Assembly: GCF_030272615.1 (NCBI RefSeq)
Contig: NC_081406.1
Location: 112,377,783 to 112,441,782, forward strand
DNA from: Cryptomeria japonica
Lineage: Eukaryota > Streptophyta > Pinopsida > Cupressales > Cupressaceae
DNA: 64,000 nucleotides
Reading direction: 5' to 3'
Of this stretch, positions 10,676-19,473 are shown piece by piece; the first letter of the stretch is position 1, and the number at the start of each line of letters is the position of its first letter. The notes beneath the pieces were generated by a model. It was not told where the DNA came from and made no database searches. It was given only the letters and a program-made list of their open reading frames with translations. A program made the position numbers and the translations under genes.

Positions 10676-10691
10676 TGGCGACACCACTGAG
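10676..10691 (+). other. Primer-binding-site-like sequence
   Basis: TGGCGACACCACTGAG begins two bases after the ...GGTCACAACA end of the copy 1 unit. It resembles the PBS known from plant Tat/Ogre-type elements (TGGCGACTCC-CTGGGGA). If it is a real PBS, the LTR reads left to right here and the 1074-aa ORF is antisense to it. Confidence 0.55.
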
Positions 10692-11634
10692 AAATGTTGG
10701 AAAACATTTGGGAATCAATCTTCCTAAAAGAAAACTCAGAAAACCTCCCTTAACAAAACCAGGAGTTAAGAAACACTCACAAGAAGAGACCATCATATTG
10801 AGACAAAGTATCAAGTCCACAGTTACCAATGTGTGTGCAAATGAGTTAATTCCCCTCGACAAGACAATCATGATCTCCAGGTTCCCCTGTGATAAGCTAC
10901 GTAGTTTATCTGTACTCCAAAAGCATCCTGGATAGAGCCTCGTTGCCAGTCAGACGTCCATAGTCCCGACGAGGTTATCGCCGCAAGCTCACGAACATTG
11001 CTCCATTGCCAGCCAAGCGTCTACAGCCCCGATGGAGTTACTCGTATATTCCCTTTAGCCAATTTGATATTTCTTTGTCAGCTCATTTTCTTTTCTTTTG
11101 ATTTTTTCTCATTTTTCATTTTCTCATTTTTTCTTTTGATATTGCTTTTCAGTTCCGTCAATTCTTTTGGCTCATGAGCAGTGAAGCTCACTAGGGTTTG
11201 AGGATTGCGGTGGCGCTGAAGTCAGATTTTAGATTTTTCACCGATCACAGCTTTGCCTGGAAGACACAATGACTCGGAGATTATAAGTGTGAAAAGATAT
11301 AATAACTGGAGGACAAAAATACGTGAGTTCAATAAGCTAATCTTGCTTCATTGCAAATACGTCCTGACTCAAAGCTTTACTAAAAGAAACTCCCTTTGTA
11401 ATTCCAAAAGACCTCATGATTGTCCAAGTGCAACCAACAATCTAGCGAGAGGTCAGAGCGTTACATAACAAAATCACCCAATTTCAAACGGATACCCCTC
11501 AGGACAAAACGACTAACCTAAGACAAAACACCTAAACTAAGAACGAGAACAAAGCAAACGAATGAAAAAAAAGAAAACAAGAAACAACGAAAGCAAACTA
11601 AACTAACTATGTACAAGGGAAGGCCTTGGGCATC
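10692..11634. other. Internal non-coding region between LTR copy 1 and integrase fragment
   Basis: I find no recognisable protein. There is a two-unit imperfect repeat (ttgccagtcagacgtccata / ttgccagccaagcgtctaca, about 60 bp apart, 10947 and 11009) and a pyrimidine-rich block (11085-11150) that is purine-rich on the minus strand and could be a decayed polypurine tract of the minus-strand element. If the PBS reading is right, a junction between a plus-strand leader and a minus-strand pol must lie in this interval. Confidence 0.4.
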
Positions 11635-12000
11635 TTAGGACTGGAAATAATGTTTGAGATACCTCCCATTGACAGGCAATAGGATGTCTTCTCCAGTTAA
11701 AGTCTTCAGCCTAAATGCATTTTCTCCCAAAATCTCTGAAATTTGATAAGGGCCTTTCCAGAGCTTATCAAACTTGTCATGTTCTCCCCTTTTCTCGTGT
11801 GCTTTATCCCAGTACAAGACGAGATCTGAGATCCGGAATGCTTTGACTCTAGCTTGCCGATCGAACCATCTCTTCACCACTCCTTGGTGTTTTGCGAAAT
11901 TCTCCAATGCTTGATCTCTCTTTTCTTCCAGATTCATTAACTGTGTTAATCGGGCTTGAATAGCATCAGTGTCTTCCATGTATTCCTGAATAAACCTCAG
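11635..12000 (-). pseudogene. Integrase C-terminal part of Tat-like pol (split gene, part 2)
   Basis: The minus-strand frame has ARVKAFRISDLVLYWDKA and KLWKGPYQISEI, the GPY/F-type module found at the C-terminus of Ty3/gypsy integrases. It ends ...YFQS with a stop at 11635. It continues the integrase that ends at 19474; the family-B unit 12006-19468 separates them with a GGTTG duplication (12001-12005 and 19469-19473). The gene is dead because of this insertion and because its N-terminal half is missing. Confidence 0.85.
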
Positions 12001-12005
12001 GGTTG
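12001..12005. repeat. Target-site duplication GGTTG (left) of LTR-B copy 2
   Basis: GGTTG at 12001-12005 and again at 19469-19473 flanks exactly the TG...CA ends of the unit. This proves integrase-type insertion of a single 7463-bp LTR-like unit into the integrase gene. Confidence 0.9.
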
Positions 12006-12442
12006 TGTTGTGACCATTTCACACATCGCCCCATCGCAAATGGGGACCCCCTCTTTTTGCTTGTTTTTTGTTCGTTTTCGCTTTCGTTTTTAGGGTTTTG
12101 TTAGTTAGTTAGTTGTCTGGATTTAGGGCCAAGCCTTAGGGTTTTAAATTTTGCCTTTTCAAGCCAAAATCCAGTCGCTTTTGAGAGCTTTTTGAGCTTC
12201 TTTCCTAGAAGCAAATTTTTGAATGCAATGAATTCGCCAAAATGGTCTAATTTTCAATTGGAATGTTCATGCAGAGCTTAAACTTGTTTAAATGATGACC
12301 GTCAATGTGAATTTTTGTCTGATTGAATATTTTGACCAAATTTTGACTTTTTTGAAGTTTGATCCTGGGCATTGGAATTGATTTGTTTTCGCCTCGTGAA
12401 GTGTTAAAATGTGAAAAATCTTGTTATTTTGGCCTGTAGGAG

Positions 12443-14234
12443 CAAAATCGCTCCTGTCCCCCAGTGAAGGACGGGAGCTCAATTTCAAATATCTCATTGT
12501 CCTTGCAGAGTCCAGACGAAGTTTACGTTTGAAGTGATGGAGAACGACAAGGTCTTTCCATTGAATATAAATTGAAGATTTTCATGAGCACAGAAAGGCC
12601 TCCAGGAAGAAAATCGCTCCTGTCCCTCAGTGAAGGACCGGAGCTACAATTCAAATTTCGCCATGCCCATGCAAGATTTTGATAGCTCAGCAACTGGAGG
12701 ACGTCCGAAGGAAGATACTTTGCCAAATGAATATAATTTGAGATGCAAAAAATGGAGAAAATGACCTATATTGACTAAATCGCTCCTGTCCCTCTCCAAG
12801 GGACCAGGGCGAGGTACCTTGTAGCTCTCGTCCCTCTCCCAGGGACCAGAGCGATTCCCTCCATTTTGCAAAAACCAGACAAGGGTCAAGACAAGTTTAC
12901 GTTCAAAAACGAAGGAGAACATGGGATGAACGCATTGAATATAAATTGAAGATTTTTGGACGCCCATAACAGTGCTAAGTGCCTAGTTCGCTCCTGTCCC
13001 TCAGGAAGGGACCAGAGCGATTTTTGATATAATTACCTCTTTTTGCAAAATTCCAAACAATGTCAAGGCATGGACGAATGGGGTGAAGAGGGACGAATCC
13101 GTTGAATATAAACTTGGAACCTGGCAAAGTAAGATGAAGGCCACAAAGGAAGGATCGCTCCTGTCCCTCTCCAAGGGACCAGGGCGATACAATGGTGAAG
13201 ATACGTCCCTCTCAAGTTCAAGGTCGTTCCTCCGAAGTTCAAGGTCGACACAAGTCAAGACAAGGTGGCGAGGGACATTTCAAGGCGTCTTCATCATGCG
13301 CAAACACTCAAAGGACGTTAAAATGAAGAAATTGACACCCTATAACATAGATCGCTCCTGTCCCTTAGGAAGGGACCAAGGCGATGTTAGATGCATTGGC
13401 CATTTCATGCAAAATTTACGTAAGGACAAGACATTGCAATGTTTTAGAGGGTCCATGGTATGGTAAAAGGATGATAAACGAGAGTTTTGAACGTGAAATG
13501 ATCATTATTTTGAGCATGGAGACTATATCGCTCCTGTCCCTCTCCAAGGGACCAGGGCGATTTGCTTTGGATTCCTTGTTTTGCTTCAAGATCAAGCTAA
13601 GTCAAGACGTCTTAAGATAGCATATGGTCCAAGGCATCGTTTGAAGATAATTTGCAAAAGTGTTGAACGTCCAAACATTGCCAAATAATGTAAAAGCCTC
13701 ACATCGCTCCTGTCCTTTGGACAAGGACCAGGGCGATATCATCAAAAGCACGCACGTTCCTTCAAAGATCAAAGCGAAGCAAGGTTAGGTAAGGTGAAGG
13801 ACGACGTTTGAAGGGCATTACAATGAAGATCGAAGTGCAAAGTTGACAAGGTCAAGGAAAGGACATGGATCGCTCCTGTCCCTCTCCAAGGGACAAGGGC
13901 GATGATCCCTTTAATACACTCAAAACTTCATGCGAGCAAATGGAATAAGCGCAAAAGACACGAACAAAGGATGCTATTCGCCCACAATAAAAAATCGAAG
14001 TTAAAAGATGCAAGATAGACATGAAAACAAGAGGATCGCTCCTGTCCTTTGGACAAGGACCAGGGCGATGTGCACTTAAAAGACACCCATATGCGCACAC
14101 AAGGCGATCGAATTCGAAGGACCATCAAGGTGATCGATTTTTAACGTGGAGATGAAGGAGTTGGACGTAAGAAATGCAAAAGTCAAGACAAAATGGTGAA
14201 TCGCTCCTGTCCCCCTCCAAGGGACCAGAGCGAT
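12443..14234. repeat. Hairpin array of family-B LTR, copy 2
   Basis: Twelve units of TCGCTCCTGTCCCTCTCC...GGGACCAGGGCGA start at about 12443, 12615, 12781, 12826, 12990, 13156, 13352, 13528, 13704, 13870, 14036 and 14201. Typical spacing is 164-176 bp, with one 45-bp and one 196-bp step. It is the mirror of the array in copy 1, including one closely spaced doublet, so the arrangement predates the divergence of the two copies. Confidence 0.85.
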
Positions 14235-14560
14235 GAGGTACGTCCCTTTGTTTTCCAATTTTGGCGCCAAACAAACAAATTTAAATTTCCTTAAATGCTA
14301 AATCGATTAAAAAATTGAAAATCCATTTTTATTTAGCATTTAATATGGCGTTATCTTTTATTAATTATTTTTTGCCTTTATTAAAAATCGAAATTCTCAT
14401 TTAAAAAAGCGCAAGGCATTAATAATTAATTATTTAATTAATATAAAAATCGATTTGAAGCGCCCAATTAGGCAAGTCGGCCTTGTTATTTTATTGCAAA
14501 TCATTTAAAAAAATGGTTTTATTTGTCAAGTCGGCCTAAGAGGTGAAAGGGTATGAGCGC

Positions 14561-14570
14561 TATTTATAAG
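14561..14570 (+). promoter_or_regulatory. TATA box upstream of ORF copy 2
   Basis: TATTTATAAG in a GCGC...GGGGAG context lies about 640 bp upstream of the ATG, matching the site at 7812-7820 in copy 1. The leader that follows is rich in GGTGGCGCGA-like segments and holds the predicted intron. Confidence 0.55.
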
Positions 14571-14990
14571 GGGAGTGAAACGTTCATTTTTACATAATCA
14601 TTTTTACCTTTCTTCATGCGAATCAAGAAGAGGCGAATATAGTGCGAAGTGTGTTCAAAGGTGGTGCGATTTCAAACCAAAGGTGGCGCTAGTATCATCT
14701 TGTGTGGAGTGCGAATTGCGTTGAAGACCAAAGGTGGGGCGAATTTCATTCATCCAAGGGTGGCGCGTAGTTATCAAAAGGTGGGGCGAACTTGGAGATC
14801 CATCTAAGATCACACCAAGGGCGAATTTGGAGATCATTTAAGACCACGTCTAAGGCATTACTTGAAGATCACGTTCTCTCCAGAGGTGGCGAAGTATATT
14901 TTGAGGGGATCATATTGAAGATTATCTTATACCTCAAATTTTGCCTAGGCAAATTTTGTTTTTGCATTCTAGAGTTAGCTCTCTATCGAG

Positions 14991-15196
14991 GTATGGCGAT
15001 TTAATTGTTATTGCTTTATTCATTCATCGTCATATTTCATTTTTGAATTTTGAAATTTTGAATCTCTTAGCTCAATCGTTGTTTTTTTTTAGGAAATGAT
15101 AACTCTAGGGACTTATCATGAGGTTTCCTAAAACCTATCTCTCTTATCTACGTTATTTATTGCAAAATCTATTTCTTATAATGAAATGTTGTGTAG
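14991..15196 (+). other. Predicted 5'-UTR intron of ORF copy 2
   Basis: Donor CGAG|GTATGG at 14991 and acceptor TTGTGTAG| at 15196 enclose 206 bp. An alternative acceptor (pyrimidine run then AG) is at 15092. The favoured acceptor puts the ATG two bases into the next exon. Confidence 0.55.
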
Positions 15197-15198
15197 GT

Positions 15199-18100
15199 AT
15201 GGCGACCCCAAAGGCGGGAGCATCCACCAGTCGCTCGGCTCTCATGAAAGAAGATCAGAAGACTGAGGAGGTGGAGACCAAGATCGTGTCCAAGTGGAGC
15301 AACATTGGAGATACAAACTTGGGGAACTTTAGCACGAAGAAGTTCCGAGAGGTCCCTTATATCGGCAAGCCATCACCTGTCGCCCGGAGAATAATAGAAA
15401 GTGGCATCATTAAGGCGGCCGGTTTTCCTCCAGCCATTCAGTGCCACGAGTTGATGATCGAGTGTGCCCGTCATTACAATCCACAGTCCAGGACAATTGT
15501 GTCCAATGAGGGAAACACTTTGGCGTACCTTTCAGAGGAGGCCATAAGTGAAGCCTTTCATCTTCCAGAGCACAGGGACATGATATACAAGAGCATTGAA
15601 GGAGCCAGATCAGTGTACGATGATGATCCAGATGCTTGTCTAAGCATAATCAACAAGAACTGGCTACTCAAGAGTCGTCCCCGTCTGAGCAAAGTACCGA
15701 ACACACCACACCGGATCGATTTCCAAGAGGAGTACAGAGATTTGATCACCATGCTCAACAGAGTTACAGGAGCACCTCATGCCTTCTATTTTGAGAAATG
15801 GATGTTTTATTTCATCCAGGTGATTGTTCAAGGGAAGGGTACAATACATTGGGCTAGGATAATTAGCCATTGCTTAGACGTACAGTTGAGAAGACTCAGG
15901 GCTACTAAGTCCTTCCACATGAGTTCATACGTCATTTATGCCTTAATCAGGAGCGTTGAGTACGCAGGACTACCTCACAGAGGAGTGATTGGAAGAGGAC
16001 CCGGCGAGGTCAGAGTTTGTGAATCCTATACCTACTTGCATCATCCACCAGGGAAGAACTACAAGTTAATCAATGATACTTTCACGATGAACATCACCAG
16101 GACGTTGCAAGGAGGGATTCACAACAGATTATCTCAGGGTGCCCAGGAGTTAATCAAGAGGTACGGTGCTTGGTTCATTCAGTTTCCCAAGTTCACTTAC
16201 ATTAGAGTGTATGGATGTCCTTTACCTCCATATATGCTGCCGAGGTACCCGACAGATAGAATTGTGTTACTTGAAGTAACAAGGCAGTTGGCAGCATATG
16301 TGAAGGCATTCAGACACAGACATCAGAATGGAGTTCAGGTACCTATTATTTTGGGTAATTCAGTTGAGGTATGTCCCAATGTCTCAGCCATGGATGACGC
16401 AGAGAGGGAGTTAGCCTTGTATCCTTTTTCATCTTTTGCTTGGAGGAATAGTTTTGATCCTCATGGACATTTAGAAGAGACAGTCGGTAGAAGATTTAGA
16501 CATGAATACCAAATTGAAGATTTTATGATGAATCTCCTAGATGATCTTGAAGTGAAACGCAAAATACATTCTAGATTGCCTTTGGATTTCATCAGGAAAT
16601 GTAAGATTTACAGAGTAGCCGACCAAGCTCAGGACAACGGCAGGCACATCCAATCTTCATATGATAGAGAAAGTAAAACAATTAGTTTGAATTGGAATGA
16701 GCCCGAGGCCGTGGATTTAGATGATTTGATGGCACCAGTCTTGTCTTGTACTCGCAGATGGGTAGACATTCAACATCAGAAGTTGAGAGAACAAGGCATA
16801 GCCATGTCTTTTACTTTGGAAGAAAAGCCAGCCGAAGGTGGAGCCAGTGTTAGTGAAGGCAATCCTAATCCTAGGAATTCAGGTGAAGGTAACCTTCGAT
16901 GTGCCAGTGAGGGCAATCTCCATCCGAGAGGTTCAAAGAGAAAGGAAAGATCAGAAAAGAAAGAGCCTTCCAAGAAAAAGCAAGGTGCTAACAAAGATCA
17001 AACACCAGGTACTTCTTCCAGGCCAGAAGATAGAACAGTTCGAGTGGAAGAATCCATGGAATCGATGGTACAGAATGATAGACAGGAGGAAGAACAGGCA
17101 CAGCATGTTTCATCCGATGGATCTCTCCAAGACTATGATTTAGATAATGATAATGAAGTAACATCTCCTCCCAGACAAGAAGAAGTAGTACACAAAGAAA
17201 TTCAAGTTCAAGAGACAAGATCAAATATCCCAGACTGGTTGAAGGAGAGATTGACTAAGGTGATCGTAATTGAGGACGAGGACAGTGCAATCGATCTAGA
17301 GAGCCTTGTTGGACGCTCACATATGACAACAGAGAAGAAGAAGGCTACAAAGATGTCCAAGATGATTCGAGATGAGACTGGATCTAGAAAACTGCAGATA
17401 GCTACACCGGCAGCAGACAAATATGAGGGTGAGATCCTAGCAGAGGACTATCATATACAGACTATTGAGTTAGGACCATCCACAGCAGAGCAGACTTTAG
17501 ATGATGCCACCGACACATTTGAGGCATTGAAGGATAAGTTTAGAGAAGAAGTAGAAAAGAATAGAAAGCTTGAGAGAGAGGTCGGTGCATGGAGAACATA
17601 TTTCAGTCACATCAATGAACCTTTGGGACGTCAGGATCCAGTTAGATCGCCATTGCAGGCATTGCCCCTTCAATCAATCAACGAAGCAGAAAGATTCAGG
17701 AATATGGTTCAGCGTACATGTAATTGGATGGATAGATCTCACACGGTGGCCATTGAGTTTATTACAAGGATGTCGAAGATCACCCATCAGGCTATCCAAG
17801 TTCTTGAGATAATCCACAGATTGATGGCAACAGTAGCTGCATTTGCCCATACCAAGGACGTTGTCATCCCTGTCTTGAGAGTTATAAGACATACATCTAG
17901 AAAAATTTTAGCACAAGAGAGGATCTTAGAAGGTGATTCTCACAGTTTGTTTCAGTGGTCAACCTTACTCCATATAAAGAGTGTTCTCTTTGAGGACATC
18001 AGCGTTAGATGTGGTCAAGTTGAGGAGGTGATCAATCCGATCCAGGACAGAGTATTTGAGGTACTTCGTACCATTCTTGGCAGGAGGATCGAGGTCGAGA

Positions 18101-18420
18101 CAGATGTGGATTTACAAGAGTTTGAGGATAGAATCACTATCATCTTTCGCAAGGACGCGGATGTTACAGATGAGCAGTATGATCAGATGTATGCCACCAT
18201 GCTCCTGATTGATAGAACAAAGGAACTTGAACCTACTTGGGACACAGCTCTTCTAGATGCATTTGATCAAGTTATCCACTTAGAAGAGAGTATCAAGAAT
18301 CTTCCCGAGATTCCAATCACAGAAATCGAAGGAATTGTGACAAAATTCATTGCATATGCTAAGAAGGAAAATTGGAAAGGGAATAAGATTCTAGATGAAA
18401 GGTTGTTACAGATGACATGA
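15199..18420 (+). CDS. LTR-encoded protein of unknown function, copy 2 (1073 aa)
   Basis: An open frame from ATG 15199 (MATPKAG...) to TGA 18418-18420. The upstream in-frame ATG at 15118 lies inside the predicted intron, so I reject it. The protein matches copy 1 along its whole length with scattered, mostly conservative changes. It keeps the GDTNLGNF, AAGFPPA, KRYGAWFIQFPKFTYIRV and LPRYPTDRIVLLEV motifs, the basic linker (SKRKERSEKKEPSKKKQ), the VIEDEDSAIDLESLVG acidic block, the coiled coil (about 774-795) and the C-terminal helix NLPEIPITEIEGIVTKFIAY. The SEGN linker is the most variable part. No signal peptide or membrane segment is evident; the basic stretch suggests nuclear location (inference). 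Two intact copies beside two broken relatives suggest recent or selected activity. Confidence 0.85.
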   Translation: MATPKAGASTSRSALMKEDQKTEEVETKIVSKWSNIGDTNLGNFSTKKFREVPYIGKPSPVARRIIESGIIKAAGFPPAIQCHELMIECARHYNPQSRTIVSNEGNTLAYLSEEAISEAFHLPEHRDMIYKSIEGARSVYDDDPDACLSIINKNWLLKSRPRLSKVPNTPHRIDFQEEYRDLITMLNRVTGAPHAFYFEKWMFYFIQVIVQGKGTIHWARIISHCLDVQLRRLRATKSFHMSSYVIYALIRSVEYAGLPHRGVIGRGPGEVRVCESYTYLHHPPGKNYKLINDTFTMNITRTLQGGIHNRLSQGAQELIKRYGAWFIQFPKFTYIRVYGCPLPPYMLPRYPTDRIVLLEVTRQLAAYVKAFRHRHQNGVQVPIILGNSVEVCPNVSAMDDAERELALYPFSSFAWRNSFDPHGHLEETVGRRFRHEYQIEDFMMNLLDDLEVKRKIHSRLPLDFIRKCKIYRVADQAQDNGRHIQSSYDRESKTISLNWNEPEAVDLDDLMAPVLSCTRRWVDIQHQKLREQGIAMSFTLEEKPAEGGASVSEGNPNPRNSGEGNLRCASEGNLHPRGSKRKERSEKKEPSKKKQGANKDQTPGTSSRPEDRTVRVEESMESMVQNDRQEEEQAQHVSSDGSLQDYDLDNDNEVTSPPRQEEVVHKEIQVQETRSNIPDWLKERLTKVIVIEDEDSAIDLESLVGRSHMTTEKKKATKMSKMIRDETGSRKLQIATPAADKYEGEILAEDYHIQTIELGPSTAEQTLDDATDTFEALKDKFREEVEKNRKLEREVGAWRTYFSHINEPLGRQDPVRSPLQALPLQSINEAERFRNMVQRTCNWMDRSHTVAIEFITRMSKITHQAIQVLEIIHRLMATVAAFAHTKDVVIPVLRVIRHTSRKILAQERILEGDSHSLFQWSTLLHIKSVLFEDISVRCGQVEEVINPIQDRVFEVLRTILGRRIEVETDVDLQEFEDRITIIFRKDADVTDEQYDQMYATMLLIDRTKELEPTWDTALLDAFDQVIHLEESIKNLPEIPITEIEGIVTKFIAYAKKENWKGNKILDERLLQMT

Positions 18421-18522
18421 CATCTTATTTCTCATTGGTTGATACCTCCTAGATTTTCGTGCCAAATTTAATATTTGGCTATGTATTTAATATTGTTCAG
18501 TAAAAAGGAGGTCATTTGTAAT

Positions 18523-18540
18523 AAACCCTAATTAGGGTTT
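18523..18540. promoter_or_regulatory. Palindromic telo-box, copy 2
   Basis: An exact AAACCCTAATTAGGGTTT lies 103 bp after the ORF stop and 65 bp before the TATA at 18605. Confidence 0.8.
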
Positions 18541-18604
18541 AGGTGTCATGATCTTGTCCGTTGATTTGCTTTCGATCTGGACCTTTCATTGTAATTGGGG
18601 ATGC

Positions 18605-18612
18605 TATTTATA
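18605..18612 (+). promoter_or_regulatory. TATA box near telo-box, copy 2
   Basis: TATTTATA in the ORF direction; on the opposite strand GGTATAAATAGC, also a good consensus. AATAAA at 18770-18775 lies in the ORF direction downstream, as expected for a U3-R-poly(A) layout or for the 3' end of the ORF transcript. Confidence 0.5.
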
Positions 18613-19473
18613 CCCCCATTTTCATTTCATTTGTAATAGTCAGTTAATAGAGAATAGAGTTAAGAGCAAAATAGAGAGATTAGAATTGTAAGCAATCTTT
18701 ATTTTGTAGCAAGATTGAGTCTTGAAGAGAGAAGTTCAAGCAATTGTTGTATATGATGACTTGGAAATCAATAAAATATTGAAGTTATGGTGTTTTGTTG
18801 CAAGTTCCTTGAGTTATCTTCATGGTTGTTGGATGTACTTGAATCACGCTCAATCAAAGTAGTTTGTTAATTAGAAAGACTAAGTGTGAGATTTGATATT
18901 TGGTAGGATTCGCAATCCAAACCACTAGCTTCTTGCTGATTGTAAGAACGCCTTGCGTGGTCGACTGGAAAACACCTTGAGTCCTTAACCTTCAAGCATT
19001 TTCGTATCTAGGATATGTACCTTCGTAGTAGTGTCCTTGATCTTTGATGCATTGAACATCATTATTACCTTAGAAGATCGCACTAATTTCAGTTGAGTTG
19101 TTGTCTCATGGCAAAATTGAAATTGGTTGAGTCTTGCCAAATCTCATTCATGCTAAGTCGTTCATAGGGTTAGGCTAGATTAGACCTCTTAAGCCCTATC
19201 TTTTCCATTTTTTTTGAAAGTCCTTTTTAGATTAGTGAAATCTTCGAGCTATTGAATCCGTAAGACGCCTTGAAGGAAACAGCAAATCACATCATACCAC
19301 TAAAAAAGCTTGTCCACACGTGGAGACCCCACTAAAAGAACCTTGGAGTCCACCTAACTGATCCTTTTTGCAGATCTTCAGCAGTTAGAGACTATTTTCT
19401 CAAGAGAGGATAAGATGCCTAATGGTATTTTATTCTGTGTATGATCGTGTACAAAATACACGTCAACAGGTTG

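Larger units (their letters stand above)
12006..19468 (+). mobile_element. Family-B solo LTR, copy 2, carrying an intact ORF
   Basis: This 7463-bp unit runs TGTTGTGACC to CACGTCAACA with perfect 5-bp duplications and no internal direct terminal repeats, so it is a solo LTR or an equivalent single-unit insertion. It is inverted relative to copy 1, and the two form 7.5-kb inverted arms around a 1.33-kb spacer. Order: hairpin array (12443-14234), TATA (14561), 5'-UTR intron (14991-15196), ORF (15199-18420), telo-box (18523), TATA (18605), AATAAA (18770), tail. Confidence 0.9.

Noticed and set aside
10584-10935. Overlapping ORFs on both strands at the LTR/PBS junction
   Set aside because: Both cross the LTR boundary and show no similarity to gag; likely chance frames.
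3025-19468. Terminal-inverted-repeat DNA transposon of 16.4 kb (TGTTGACGTG at both ends in inverted orientation)
   Set aside because: The two halves are separate LTR-type units; the right one has its own 5-bp duplication (GGTTG) at both ends and sits inside an integrase gene.
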